A stretch of 64,000 bases of DNA from Halicephalobus mephisto (GCA_009193035.1 SWDT01000070.1:310001-374000), one strand, 5' to 3'. Numbered from the stretch's first letter, positions 44,186 through 56,089 are shown. Notes: generated by a model from the letters alone, not told the origin. Numbers and translations are program-made.

Positions 44186-45557
44186 AGTTCGAAAATCGAC
44201 GGCTCTGGTCATTATCCAATTATGGACATTATGTACTTGAGACCAGGACCAGAAAGGCCGGGTTTTCTCGACTAAGGTCAACGGTCACTCGATTTGCCAG
44301 ATTTTTGAGAGCTTTGTTTGTTTTAGCCCGGATTATGCAAAACTGGTCTGGAAGAGGAAATTCGGTCTCATTGTTGAATTCACAAAACCATAATATTTCA
44401 AAAAATTAAAATTCTGAACGATTTTAGAATCTTCTATGAGGTTACAGTACATTGGAAAAAATTCTACTAAATTCTAGAAGGTCTCAGAATCTTCTGTGAG
44501 ATTTTTGGAGATTTCAAAATTTTTCATAAATTTTTAAAAGTTTTATAAAATTCTCGAAAATTTAAAAAATCAAATTTTTAATTATTTTTAAATTTAAAAA
44601 AAATTTAATTTTTAATTATTTCTAAAATTAAAAAAAAATTTAATTTTTAATTATTTTTAAATTTAAAAAAAATTTAATTTTTAATTATTTCTAAAATATA
44701 ATTTTGGATCAAAAAGATGGAAAAATAGAAAGATGAAAAAGTGTCAAAACAGTCCTAAATGAGAAGCTCAAATCATCATCCATCATGTACTTCAAAGACA
44801 GACGATACGGACACTTGAAAGGATCCAATATCCGCCAAAAGATGGGCTCAAGATTTAAAGCCAAATTAACCCGACCGAGAAATTGAATCTCAACTTTGGT
44901 TCGAGTTATCCATGAAATTTCAAACATAATTGTTAAATAAAAATTATTTATTGCTAAATTTTAAAAAATTATTATCAAACTTGAAAAAAAATTAAAGTTA
45001 TTTTACTAAATTAAAAAAAAAAATTATTTATTACTAAATTAAAAAAATAAAAATTATTTCTAATCAAATTAAAAAAAAATTATTTCTTATTAACTTTAAA
45101 AAACAATTACGATCGTAAAAATTCAAAAACTGTCTCGACACGACTTTTTTGGACTTTCCAGTCAAGACCGGGAATTTTGAAATATTTATAAAAAATTAAA
45201 ATTGCACTATTATAAAAATCAAAAAATATTTTCAATAAAACCTTAAAAACTGTCTTAACACGAATTTACAACTTTCTAGTCAAGACCGGGAATTTCGAAA
45301 TTTAATTTTCAAATATAAAAAATTTCCAAAAAAATTTTAAAATTCCAAAATGTCATTATTTTTTGCACTTTTATCCAAATACCGTAATCGAAGGAACTTT
45401 TCAAAAAAGATTTTTGCAAATTTTAATTATTCGAAATTTCTGAAACACCGCCTCCGGGGCCGATTTCGACGTTAACGAAGAAAATCGAATTTTTCAAAGA
45501 CAGCTGAAAACCGAATTTTGTTTAATTTTTTATTTTTTTTCATTTTTTTCGACAAAA
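44186..45557. other. Intergenic, mainly low-complexity, upstream of the chemoreceptor gene
   Basis: 44560-44700 and 44940-45110 are poly-A/T tandem filler. 45120-45310 has two reverse-oriented units of the dispersed family (CAGTCAAGACCGGGAATTT). 44700-44930 is slightly higher in GC with no gene seen. Confidence 0.5.
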
Positions 45558-46628
45558 ATGAAGTTGAATCAAAATTTCGACCGTATTTTGGAAAATAAAA
45601 CTTTCGAATTTACCGAAATTTACGATATTAAAGAAGTTTATTTATTTAAATTTTCGATGACTGTCATGTTTACAGTATCCAGTTTGGCGTTGTTATTGTA
45701 CCTATATTTGGTGATTTATTTTATTCCAAAAAACACCGGATTTTTCAAAACAATAATGATAATTTACATATTTTCGAGTTTTTCGGCGGTTTTGGTGGGG
45801 GTACTGTGGCGGCCCGTGATGTTGTTTCCGTTCCTGGTACTGTATCCAGAAGGCTGGCTAAGTCCGATGGAAATGCGGATTTCGATTATTTTTTTATTTA
45901 CCGTAATCTGGAGTATCGTAATCGTGGCAGAATGTAATATTTTGATTTTATTAGAAAGATATTTTTTAATTTTCTCCATGACGTCACAAAAAATAAAAAA
46001 TTATAAAAAAATAATTTATATTTTTATGTTTATTTCGAACATCGTCACAGTAAGTACTAATTACTATTTATTAATTACCGTAATCCCCAACGATCACTTA
46101 GCTTCGGATATTTTAAAAAAATATTTAAATTTTGAAATTTTAAAAAATCAAAGTTCTTTATTCATTTTTCCGCCTTTGAATTTAATTATTTTCATAATTG
46201 GTGGAATTTGGATTTTTTTTTGTTCTTCGAGAATAATTTTGGGAATTTGGATGTTTTACAACAATTTCGTCGTTATAGGAACCATGAATCACATTTTGTC
46301 TGATTCGAGAAAAAAAAAATTAAATTTAATGTTGAAATTGGCCTTGATGCAGGTTGTCTTGTCTACCGTAATCATAGTTCCGTGTTTTTTAGTTTTTTTA
46401 ATTTTATTAATTTTAAATGAACTCCAAAACGGAAAAGAAATTTTTCTTTTTATATGTACCGTAATGATTTCTTATCCTTTTATAAATGTAATTTTCGTCA
46501 TTTCTTCGATCCGTCACTTCCGGAAAGCCATCCTGAAAACGATATCCTGTTTCGGAAGCAGATCCAACGTCGTTACCGTAATCGATGTCAGGACGGACCA
46601 AACTAACGTCACTGATAATTTTCATTGA
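45558..46628 (+). CDS. Intronless 7TM chemoreceptor, Str superfamily (srh/sri-like)
   Basis: A single uninterrupted 356-codon frame encodes seven hydrophobic helices (roughly 30-57, 64-90, 105-132, 150-172, 195-225, 252-286, 292-315). Nematode chemoreceptor features are LYPEGWLSP after TM2, LLERYFLIFS at the end of TM3 (the DRY position), and the C-terminal FINVIFVISSIRHFRKAIL. These receptors sit in the cilia of chemosensory neurons, which ties functionally to IFT genes such as che-13 elsewhere in the window. Most str/srh genes have several introns, so an intronless copy is unusual and could be a retrocopy or reflect intron loss. The word TACCGTAAT occurs five times inside the frame, encoding Thr-Val-Ile/Met. 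AATAAAATAAAA follows the stop. Confidence 0.85.
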   Translation: MKLNQNFDRILENKTFEFTEIYDIKEVYLFKFSMTVMFTVSSLALLLYLYLVIYFIPKNTGFFKTIMIIYIFSSFSAVLVGVLWRPVMLFPFLVLYPEGWLSPMEMRISIIFLFTVIWSIVIVAECNILILLERYFLIFSMTSQKIKNYKKIIYIFMFISNIVTVSTNYYLLITVIPNDHLASDILKKYLNFEILKNQSSLFIFPPLNLIIFIIGGIWIFFCSSRIILGIWMFYNNFVVIGTMNHILSDSRKKKLNLMLKLALMQVVLSTVIIVPCFLVFLILLILNELQNGKEIFLFICTVMISYPFINVIFVISSIRHFRKAILKTISCFGSRSNVVTVIDVRTDQTNVTDNFH

Positions 46629-46742
46629 TGAAATTTTTAATTTGTGAATAAAATAAAAATTATAAAAAAAGTTGTTGCAAAATTTCCTCGACAATGATTT
46701 TTGAATTTTATAGTTTTAAGATTTAATTCGATTATGAAAGAT

Positions 46743-47240
46743 AATAGAATCCTACTGTAGATTTTCGGAATTTCAAAAATCCTGAAGATCTACAGTAGGA
46801 TTTTGAAATATTTAAAAAAGTTGCAGGTTTTTAGGAGATTACAGAATCCTACTGTAGATTTTCGAATATTTCAAAAATTTTGAAAATCTACAGTAAAATT
46901 TTAAAATATTTAAGAAAGTTACAAAAGTTTTTAAAAGATTATAGAATCCTACTGTAGATTTTCGAATATTTCAAAAATCCTGAAAATTTACAGTAGGATT
47001 TTGAAATATTTAAGAAAATTACAAAAGTTTTTAAAAGATTATAGAATCCTACTGTAGATTTTCGAATATTTCAAAAATCCTGAAAATTTACAGTAAGATT
47101 TTGAAATATTTAAGAAAGTTACAAAAGTTCTTAAAAGATTATAGAATCCTACTGTAGATCTTCAGGAACCTTTAAAATTCCGAAAATTTACAGTAGGATT
47201 TTAAGATATTTGAGAAAGTTTCTAAATTATAGAATCTTAC
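46743..47240. repeat. Six tandem units of 100 bp, each containing an inverted repeat
   Basis: AGAATCCTACTGTAGAT recurs at 46746, 46843, 46943, 47043, 47143 and, degenerate, 47230. Each unit pairs ATCCTACTGTAGATTTT with AAAATCTACAGTAGGATT or a variant, so every unit can form a hairpin. Confidence 0.93.
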
Positions 47241-47397
47241 TGTAGATTTTCACATTATTTGATTCAAGCTGAGCATAACTAATGACAGGATCGTAATCCA
47301 ACAGAAAATAAAATATAACTGAGTATAATCAACATGTTTGTTTTCAGTTAAAAATGTATTATCACGTTGATTATGCCCAATTACGGTAAATTTTTTG

Positions 47398-47560
47398 CAC
47401 ACAAAAAAGCGTAACTTTTGACTTTTTAACAATTGCGAAATGTAACAAAAATGTGACACAATCGTCACATTTTTCATGAATATTTGACATTTGTAATGAA
47501 AATATAACTTAATAGTGACGATTGCATTTGTTACTGAATTAAAAATTACGCTTTTTGTGT
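47398..47560. mobile_element. MITE family with CACAAAAA(A)GCGTAA ends, copy 2
   Basis: CACACAAAAAAGCGTAACTT at the left end and AATTACGCTTTTTGTGT at the right. The inside matches copy 1 (40174-40328) read on the opposite strand (AATGTGACACAATCGTCACAT). Confidence 0.88.
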
Positions 47561-47659
47561 TGAAATATAATCCTACTATCGATTGCACTCAGTTAGAATC
47601 AAAAAATCTCAAAACCGTGATTAGGGATCGTTACGTGTTGATTGTATTTAAGGCTGTAA

Positions 47660-47870
47660 TTTGTCCGAGTAAATTCAAAAAATAGGCAACTTCGCCAAAT
47701 TACAACATCAGTTATCATTTAATATTTAAAAAACTGTAATTTAGCTGGGTAAATTAAGCATTTTTCAATTTGTTCAAGTAAATTCAAAAAATAGACAACT
47801 TCGACAAATTACAACATCAGTTATCATTTAATATTTAAAAAACTGTAATTTAGCTGGGTAAATTAATTAT
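47660..47870. repeat. Tandem duplication, unit about 105 bp
   Basis: Two copies share ACTTCG(C/A)CAAATTACAACA, TCAGTTATCATTTAATATTT and CTGTAATTTAGCTGGGTAA. Confidence 0.88.
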
Positions 47871-48349
47871 TTTTTAATTTGTCCAGCCAAATTACAGCCC
47901 TAATTGTATTCAATTAGATGTGATTTCAGAAAACTCAAATATAAATATAAATATAAAAATCTCGTCGATCTGTCATAATGTTGCAAGCAAACTGCAAATT
48001 TAATTTCAATTTTAATTTTTTAACGACTTCAGTGATGGTCATTGTAATTTCGATTGTATTGTAAAACATCAAAAATCAAGCAAACAGACAGTTAACAGTT
48101 GTGTAGCAGTTGTTTCCTTGGGACATTTGTCTCCTTCACCTCACATTTCGAAACTCTTTTTAAATAAATTTTTCACTTACTTAACAGACACATCAAGCCA
48201 ATCCAGATAAAAAATAAAAAATAAAATTTAAAAAATAAAAATTTTAAAAATTTAAATTTTAAAATTTTAAAAATAAATTAGTTGCTTTTTTGATTCTTGT
48301 TTGGAATTTTTTTTTAGTTTTATTTTTTACTGTTTGGACGGAGACTAGG

Positions 48350-48785
48350 CTAGAAAGAAGGGACCTGAAACGACAGCCTAGACATCCGGAAGTATAGAAT
48401 ACTGTAGGACATGAGTGAAAATCTCGGTTGTTAATGTATAAGAAGAAATATATAAATTACAGCCTTAGTGTTCGAGTAAAGATTATTAGATTACTTTGTT
48501 TCTATCTTAACAGTTAATTTTTAACCCATGTAATGTTATTTGTTATTGGATTACTGTTAAGACAGAAAATTAAATTAGGAAAAGAGGACCTGAAGCGATA
48601 GCCTGAAAATCAGGGACTGTGGGATACTGTAGGACATGAGTGAGATCCTCGGTTCTTGTGTGTTGGAATTTGTTACGTAGATGTTGTGACGAAAAACTAA
48701 ACGAAGAAGAAAAAACTAAAGCGATAACCTGAACATCAAGGACTGGGATACTGTAGCCCATAAATGAGATCCTCAGTTGTAGTTG
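48350..48785. repeat. Three spaced copies of a segment with ACTGTAGGACATGAGTG
   Basis: Copies near 48358, 48585 and 48715 share ACCTGAAxCGATAGCCTGA and ATACTGTAGGACATGAGTGA followed by TCCTCGGTTGT. Confidence 0.8.
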
Positions 48786-48796
48786 TGGGACAGGAA

Positions 48797-48884
48797 ATAC
48801 CGTATTTGCTCTATTTGTGACGTATTTGTCACTATTTTTCGGCTTATATGTCGGGATGTGCCACAAATAAAGCAAATACGGTAT
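48797..48884. mobile_element. Short palindromic MITE-like element, ATACCGTATTTGCTC ends
   Basis: The 23-bp terminal arms at 48797-48819 and 48862-48884 are reverse complements with one mismatch. The 42-nt middle contains TTTGTGACGTATTTGTCAC. Confidence 0.85.
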
Positions 48885-48894
48885 ATGAACTTTA

Positions 48895-49140
48895 CTCTTG
48901 TTTATTGTGCTGCGGTTTCAAGCCGTGGACACCCCGTGCTTGTCCAACCCAGGCGTTACCAAATACTACGGTAGGCAATGGGTACCTCATAAAGAGGGAA
49001 AAGTTCACCACTATGGTGCAGTCCACGGCCTGGTTGCGCAGGTAGCAGCCCCTAGGGACTAAGACGAGATGCTAAACATCTACATTGACCACTCAATGTA
49101 ATCTCCCAAGCCCCCAATCCCTTCTGATGGTTTACAAACC
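48895..49140. other. Higher-GC island, possible transposon fragment
   Basis: About 240 bp around CCGTGGACACCCCGTGCTTG and GGTAGCAGCCCCTAGGGAC contrast with the surroundings. On the minus strand about 56 codons are open (start VPRGCYLRNQAVDCTIVV) but I cannot match them to a family. Confidence 0.35.
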
Positions 49141-49439
49141 ACATGTTTGATTACGGGAAAGTTTTAACTTTTTTTAAACCTTTTATTGTGCTAGTGAAGA
49201 TTATCACTATGCCTCTATTTCCTGTTTTAACAGTTAGAATTAGCACATGGGACAATTTTACATGCCAAAAATACTAACTTAGAAAAGTAAAAATTTAATA
49301 TTACGAAACCAAAGTTGCAAATTCACAACTATCGCGAGTAGTACATTTCTTCCTATTTCGTAAGATTGATTTCATTTTTGTGTTTTTGTACAAATATTTT
49401 AGATAGTCGAATAAGTTAAATATAGCAATTAAGTAAGAA

Positions 49440-49765
49440 AAAACTGATTTAAAAATTCCGAAACTAGTGCGAATCGAAAAAAAATATCTTGAAAAACAAC
49501 TACTCTCTATTCCATTTTTTACTTTTTTAAAACAGTATTTTCGATATCTGAATTAAGATACCAATTAAGTGAGAAAAACTGATTTAAAAATTCCGAAACC
49601 AGTGCGAGTCGAAAAAAAATATCTTGAAAGAACAGTTCTGCACAGGCCATTTTTACCTTTTCAGGACAGTCTACTTGGTGTCTGAAATGGCCCAGCATGC
49701 CAATGAAGAAAAACTGATTTAAAAATTCCGAAACCAGTGCGAGTCGAAAGAGAGGAAATGTCACA
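49440..49765. repeat. Repeat with TTAAAAATTCCGAAACCAGT
   Basis: Three copies near 49448, 49580 and 49718 also share GTGCGAGTCGAAAAAAAATA; a weaker relative appears near 49865. Confidence 0.85.
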
Positions 49766-50426
49766 GGTGGTTGTGTGGAAATTGCTCTATTTCGTAAAGT
49801 TTATAATTTCTTTCGTTTTTATAAATTTTTTGATGGTTAACTTAATATCTCAGATAAAAAAAAATTAATTTTAAAAGAATTTCGAAATCAACACAAGACA
49901 GAAATGTCGTGCAGCCATTGTGGAAGAATTCGCTGATTAGCCAGATTTGTCCTTCCATCCCTTGAGCAGTGGCTGAGCGAGGAAGTTCACTCCCAAGGAA
50001 TATTGCTGGATCGTAATTGAGGCTTCTGGTCCACGTAGAGATGAGAAACGCGTACAAAATTGATTTATTGGGGTCTTAGGCACGAGATACAAAACAATTC
50101 GAAAAATATTTTTGTAAATCTTAATTTCCCATCAGCGCACAACCGTAAGTTCTTCTTTGATTCTCGGGGTACTTCTCCTCAGGACCAACGCTGTGAAGAC
50201 TTGTTCTCAAATAGATAGGTGCACAATTGAACAAATACGAAAATAAGCATCAAAAATATCTAGAAACGTCAATTTTGTCGTTTAAAAATCGAAAACAGAC
50301 TTAAAATAATTAAAACCGTACCAAAATTTGATATTATAAATTATCTGAAACCGAGTAATCATAACTAATGGTCAATTATCATTTACATATTTATAAAATT
50401 TTAAAAAAAGGCAAAAAAGTTTTTGC

Positions 50427-50498
50427 GCCTTCTAAGGGGCTCGAACCCTTGACCTTGAGATTAAAAGTCTCACGCTCTACCAACTGAGCTAAGAAGGC
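50427..50498 (-). tRNA. tRNA-Lys(UUU)
   Basis: On the minus strand a canonical 72-nt cloverleaf forms: acceptor GCCTTCT/AGAAGGC, D arm GCTC-AGTTGGTA-GAGC, anticodon stem TGAGA/TCTCA with loop CTTTTAA (anticodon TTT), variable loop AGGTC, T arm AAGGG-TTCGAGC-CCCTT. No intron. A T6 run directly downstream (50418-50413) serves as Pol III terminator. All stems are fully paired, so the gene looks functional. Confidence 0.96.
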
Positions 50499-50919
50499 TC
50501 TGTCGGTGCAAGCGAAATTTCCAACACTAGGCACTACTCGCTGTCTGCTATTTTTTCGTTCTTTGTCTCTCTCTCCCTCGCAATAACTGGCAAAACGGTC
50601 CTATCGTCAGCATAATGAACTTTGAAAATTTGACTTGTCCGCAATTAATTAATAAAAAAAATTTAATTTTTAAACATAAATTGAATCAAATATTTTAAAT
50701 TCACTATTTAAAAAATTAATTTTTATAAAACGGATAAATTTCAAATTTCACTTTTTGGCTTTTAAAAATAAAGGTTAATCTCGAAAAAAAAATTTTACTT
50801 CCAAAATCACGGAAATTCGACCATCAATTTTTATTTTATTACAGATTATTTTTTTGATTTTATATTAAAATTTCGCAAAATTGTCAGACAGATTTCGAAA
50901 TCGATCAAAAAATTTTAAA

Positions 50920-51240
50920 AATAAAAAAATAAATTTTTCTTTATTAAAAAAATAAAAAAATAAATTTTTTCTTTATTAAAAAAATAAAAAAATAAATTTT
51001 TCTTTATTAAAAAATTAAAAAAATTAAATTTTTCTTTATTAAAAAATTAAAATTTTTCTTTCTTAAAAATTAAAAAAATAAATTTTTCTTTAATAAAAAA
51101 TAAAAAAATAAATTTTTTCTTTATTAAAAAAAAAAAATTTTTCTTTAATAAAAAATTTAAAAAATTAAAATTTTTCTTTCTTAAAAATTAAAAAAATAAA
51201 TTTTTTCTTTATTAAAAAAATAAAAATAAAAATTTTTTTA
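50920..51240. repeat. Tandem repeat AAATTTTTCTTTATTAAAAA
   Basis: About eleven units of 29-31 bp with small indels. Confidence 0.88.
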
Positions 51241-51539
51241 AATTCGAAAAATTAATTTTTTTAATTTAAAAAATGAATTATCTTCGAAAATTACTCTAAA
51301 AATACTAATTTTGAATGAAACAAAATATTTCCTGTTTTTCTTTAAGAAAATCCGGGTGATTTCTCCAGATAATCTCCCCCTCATTTAAGGAAAAACATTC
51401 TGCAACAAAACGGCACGTGATTTCCAACTGGTTTCTGAAATCATTTGCTTCATCTCTCGAGAAAGGAGTTCAGTGCCTCGGGCTGTTTTCTCGATCAGAT
51501 GACTGCAACTTTATTCTGTCGTTCATTCGTCTTTTTTTA

Positions 51540-52085
51540 ATAAATTTATATTGTTTAATTTCTACAATAATTTAATTTTCAAAAATAAAAATTTAAATTT
51601 TTGAACTTTTTAAAATTAAATTTTCTATTAAAAATAATTTAAATAATTCCATAATAAACTTACTTTTTAAAATTTATTTTATAAATTAAAAGTTTTTTAA
51701 AATAAAATAATTTTCAAAAATAAAAATTTAAATTTTTTATTAAAAATAATTTAAATAATTCTATAATAAACTTACTTTTTAAAGTTTATTTTGTAAATAA
51801 AAACTTTTTTAAATAATTTAATTTTCAAAAATAAAAATTTAAATTTTTAACATTTTTGAAATTAAATTTTCTATTAAAAATAATTTAAATAATTCCATAA
51901 TAAACTTACTTTTTAAAATTTATTTTATAAATAAAAATTTTTTAAAATAATTTAATTTTCAAAAATAAAATAACTTAAAAAATATAAATTTAAATTTTTA
52001 ACATTTTTGAAATTTTTAAAATTTAATTTTTTATTAAAAATAATTTAAATAATTTTACAGTAAACTTATTTTTAACATTATTAAT
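51540..52085. repeat. Four tandem units of about 125-130 bp
   Basis: Each unit carries TTTAATTTTCAAAAATAAAAA, ATTAAAAATAATTTAAATAA and AATAAACTTACTTTTTAAA. Confidence 0.88.
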
Positions 52086-54222
52086 TTCAAAATTAAGTAA
52101 ATTTCATTTTTACAGTAATTTTTTACTTTTTTAAATACAGTAACTTTTCCAAAAAACTAATTTTCTAAATATTTTACAAAATCTACAGTAGACCTCCAAA
52201 TTGATCTTTTTTATAAAATTTTAAATTTTTTTTATAAATTTTAAATTTTTTTTATAAATTTTAAATTTTTTATAAATTTTAATTTTTTTATAAATTTTAA
52301 ATTTTAATTTTTAAATTTATTTTTTTTTCACTGTAATTTTTGTTTTTACAGTAAATGTCAAAAAAATAAAAATCAATTTTTAATGAAAAACGGTGTTGAT
52401 GAATCTACCGTAAGCCCTCTCGGAATGATCTGTCATGACCGATGGAAGGTATTTTTGAAATTGGTGACTTTTTCGATTTTTGGAGAAATCAGTCGGAAGG
52501 AAGTCTGGCCAGCCCCTCGACCTTTTAGATCCAATCGAATCGATCGAAGAAAAAAAACAATTGCAAACCCTTTTTTCCGGTTTTTTTAGTCAAAAAAACA
52601 AAATAAAGTTGGATTTATTTTGGGAGTTTCTCTGATTGTCTGGAACGAAGGCCTTCACTCGGGAGAGAGGAAAAAAGAGTAGGAGGATATCTCTCTCGCA
52701 AGTCCCTCTGGCTTCTCTGGAACGCCCACAAAAATTTTACTTTTCTCATCACTAGAATCCCGTGAAAGTTTTTAGATTGCCTTAGGATCTGCCGGAAAAT
52801 TCTGATTTTTTAAATTTTTTCAAAAATTCAAAAATATTTTTATAAAATTTTTCAAAAATTTAAAAATATTTTTATAAATTTCTCAAAAATTCAAAAATAT
52901 TCTTCGAAAATTTAAAAATATTTTTTTTTTAATTTCTCAAAAATTAAAAAATATTTTTCAAAAATTCAAAAATACTTTTTTTTTAATTTTTCAAAAATTA
53001 AAAATATTTTTTTTAATTCTTCGAAAATTGAAAAATCTTTTTAAAAAAAATTAAATTTAAAAAATTTTTTAGAATATTATAGAAAATTTGAATTTTTTAG
53101 AAATCTATGGAAATTTTTGAAATTTTCTAAAATCTCTAGAATTTTCTAAAGTCTTCTTAAATTTTGTATGGATTTCTAAAATCCTTCAGAATTTTTCAAA
53201 ATTGAATAAAATTAAAAATAAAAATTAATTAAAATTTTAAATTTAAAAATTTTCGAAAAATTTTTGGAATTTTCTGAATTCTGGAATCTTAGATCCAAAA
53301 TTCTTGTCGAGACAATTTTCGATTAAAATTAATTTTTGATTTTTTACAAAATTATTTTAGTTTTGCCCTTTTTTGACTTTTCTCGAGTGGATTATTGAGG
53401 ATGATTTTAGTTTGCTTTCTTTGGCAGCTCCCGAGCCTTGTTTGCTCAACATAAAGAGGGTAGTTCGGGTTCTTGAAAGGTTAATGATGCTAGAAAATCC
53501 AAATCCATTCAAGTGCCTTTTCTCTTCGGTCAACTCAGGTCAGCCGATGGCCGGACAAATGCTCTTTCGGCATTTGTCGTTTGTTTTCGGTCGAGTTTCA
53601 TTTTTAAGATTTTCCAAAATTATATTTTTTTAAAACAAATTTTTTGCCTCAGGGCATTTGGGTGATTTTTTGCAAAAAATTGAAATTTTAAAACTTTTTT
53701 GATTGAATTTTTTGAGTTACAGTATGACTTCAGGAAATTACGGTAAGTTCGCAGATTACAGTATGGTAATTTTGGGGCTTATGGTAAGTTCGCAGATTAC
53801 GGTATTTTAAAATTTTAATGAAAATTAAAAAGTTTAAAAATTTTAATGAAAATTAAAAAGTTTAAAAATTTAGAAAACTGTCAAATTTCGGTTGTGGAGG
53901 AGTTCGGGAGCCTCGGTCGGTGTTTGTTCAAGGGATCGGAGAGGTCTTTGTCGAGGACCCTGGGGAGGAGCCAATGCGCGATTTTCGCTTTCCTCGAAAG
54001 ACTTTACTGCTGCTTACAAAGTTTCAATGTATTGTGGTTATTGATTGAAACATTTTCAACGAACGCCTCCTCTTCTCGATTGTAACAAGCTAAAGGATTG
54101 TGTAGGAGTAAAATAGGAAGGAGCTGTGTTCCTCAACAGTTGTGTCGGGACTCGGCACGGCAGACACCGCCTCTCCGGTCAATCCCGATCGCCGCCCCCG
54201 AGGTTATCCCGAGCCCCGAAAC
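52086..54222. other. Intergenic region, no supported gene
   Basis: It alternates AT filler (52190-52320, 52800-53050) with GC-richer pieces at 52400-52740, 53390-53600 and 53880-54225. Open frames of 68-86 codons in these pieces (52383, 53373, 53846) have no signal peptide, domain or splice partners that I can see. TACGGTA/TACAGTA words cluster at 53715-53805. Confidence 0.5.
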
Positions 54223-54660
54223 ATGATTCTTCCCATTTTCCAATTTTCTCTAATTTCTCTCATTTCTTCTATTTTCTCTAATTTTCCAATTTTTTCTAAT
54301 TTCTCTAATTTCTCTACTTTCTCTAATTTCTCTAATTTCTCCATTTTCTCTAATTTCTCTATCTTCTCTAATTTCTCCATTTTCTCTAATTTCTCTATTT
54401 TTTCTAATTTTTCTACTTTTTCTAATTTCTCTACTTTCTCTAATTTCTCTACTTTCTCTAATTTCTTCTATTTTCTCTATCTTCTCTAATTTCTCCATTT
54501 TCTCTAATTTCTCCATTTTCTCTAATTTCTCTATCTTCTCTAATTTCTCCATTTTCTCTATTTTCTCTAATTTCTCTATTTTCTCTATTTTCTCTATTTT
54601 CTCTAATTTCTCTATTTTCTCTAATTTCTCCATTTTCTTCATTTTCTCCCATTTTTTCTA
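54223..54660. repeat. Pyrimidine-strand simple repeat (TTTCTCTAA)n
   Basis: Nearly 50 units of 9 bp (TTTCTCTAA, TTTCTCCAT, TTTCTCTAT). The purine-rich strand has 9-bp periodicity, so all three frames stay open; the predicted Glu/Lys/Arg/Ile-rich proteins on both strands are artefacts. Confidence 0.95.
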
Positions 54661-54899
54661 TTTTATTTTAAACCTTTTTATTTATATTTTTTTAAAACTA
54701 AAATTATTAATTCTTTTTAAGTTTAAAAATTAATTTTTCTTTAAAAATAAAATCGAAAATTTGGCAGAAATCGATTGGATCTCTGGATATCCGCTGACCT
54801 ACTGACTGAATTTGCGTTTCTTGATTTCTGGAAACTGACCGTTCTCTTTTCTGATTTAAATTTGAAATAAATTTATTTTTTTAAATTTTTCCAAAAAAT

Positions 54900-55290
54900 C
54901 AAATTATTTCGAAAATATTTGTTTCACTTTCTCCAGACCGGTCCGTTTTTCACTAGTTCAAAAACTGCACTTAAATTTAAATTCGAAAAATTTTCAAGTG
55001 TCTTTTTGGATTCAAAATCCGATTCGGACTCCTTTCAAAATCCGAAAATGACCAAACAATTGTTTTTTTTTTCAGTGCTTCCGGAATATGCTGTTATTTT
55101 TGAAATTGATTTATTTTTATTGTTATTTTTTATTGGAGCCGGTATTTGAGGAAACAAAATTCCACGTGCTTCTTTGCAAGACCATATTGATAGCTTTATG
55201 GAATGTAAAGAAGTATGTAGTGTTTTGGAACCTCGGAGATTGTGGATTAGCTAAAATCGATCATAATCCAGCCAGGTTAGTTTAAAAAAT
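54900..55290. other. Moderate-GC stretch with a possible exon, not called
   Basis: An open frame at 55088-55285 ends near a GTTAGT donor-like site and contains LGDCGLAKIDHNPA, faintly kinase-like. No companion exons were found. Confidence 0.25.
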
Positions 55291-55650
55291 TTTTCCATAA
55301 TTTTAAAGATAAAAAAGAAATAAATTTTTCCATAATTTTAAAATTAAAAAAAAATAAATTTTTCCATAATTTTAAAAATTAAAAAAAATAATTTTTCCAT
55401 AATTTTAAAATTAAAAAGAAATAATTTTTCAATAATTTTAAAAATTAAAAAAAAATAAATTTTTCCATAATTTTAAAATAAAAAAAAAATAAATTTTTCC
55501 ATAATTTTAAAAATAAAAAAAAATAATTTTTCAATAATTTTAAAAATAAAAAAAATAATTTTTCCATAATTTTAAAATTAAAAAGAAATAAATTTTTCCA
55601 TAATTTTAAAAATAAAAAAAAAGAATTTTCATATTTTTTAAAAAATTAAA
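55290..55650. repeat. Tandem repeat AATAATTTTTCCATAATTTTAAA
   Basis: About eleven units of 31-34 bp. Confidence 0.9.
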
Positions 55651-56089
55651 TTTTTTGTAATTTTATTTTTTTAAAAATCTAAAAAAAATTAATTTTCTAT
55701 AATTTGAAAGATTTTATAAAATTGTAAAATTTTTCGAAAATTATAGTTAAATTTTATTTTTTTCAGATGTGAGTAATTTTAGGATAGAAAGGAACGAAAA
55801 GGTAGACGGGGATAAATCCCATTCCGAAAGTCTGAAAATTATACTTAAATTCGATCATTCTTACGTGCGGGTCAAAATAAGTCGAAATTTTACACAAAAA
55901 AACCTAAACATTAAAAAAACTAAAAAAAATAAAAAAATTTGAAAAACAAAAAAAAGTAAAGAAAAATAAAAAAATTTAAAAAACAAAAAAAAATAAAAAA
56001 ATTTGAACAAAAAAATATCTAAAAAATTGAAGTCGATTCCTGCCACAAAATTCTTTTAAAAATTACGATAACTTGTTTTGCTTCTAAAT

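Noticed and set aside
52383..54085. Several 60-90 codon open frames in GC-richer islands
   Set aside because: No start context, splice partners or protein-like composition.
54223..54660. Long open frames of Glu/Lys/Arg/Ile-rich or Phe/Ser/Asn-rich protein on both strands
   Set aside because: They are translations of a 9-bp simple repeat; the period is a multiple of three, so all frames stay open.
55088..55285. Open frame with LGDCGLAKIDHNPA, reminiscent of a kinase DFG loop
   Set aside because: No HRD, VAIK or APE motif anywhere near and no partner exons; probably chance.
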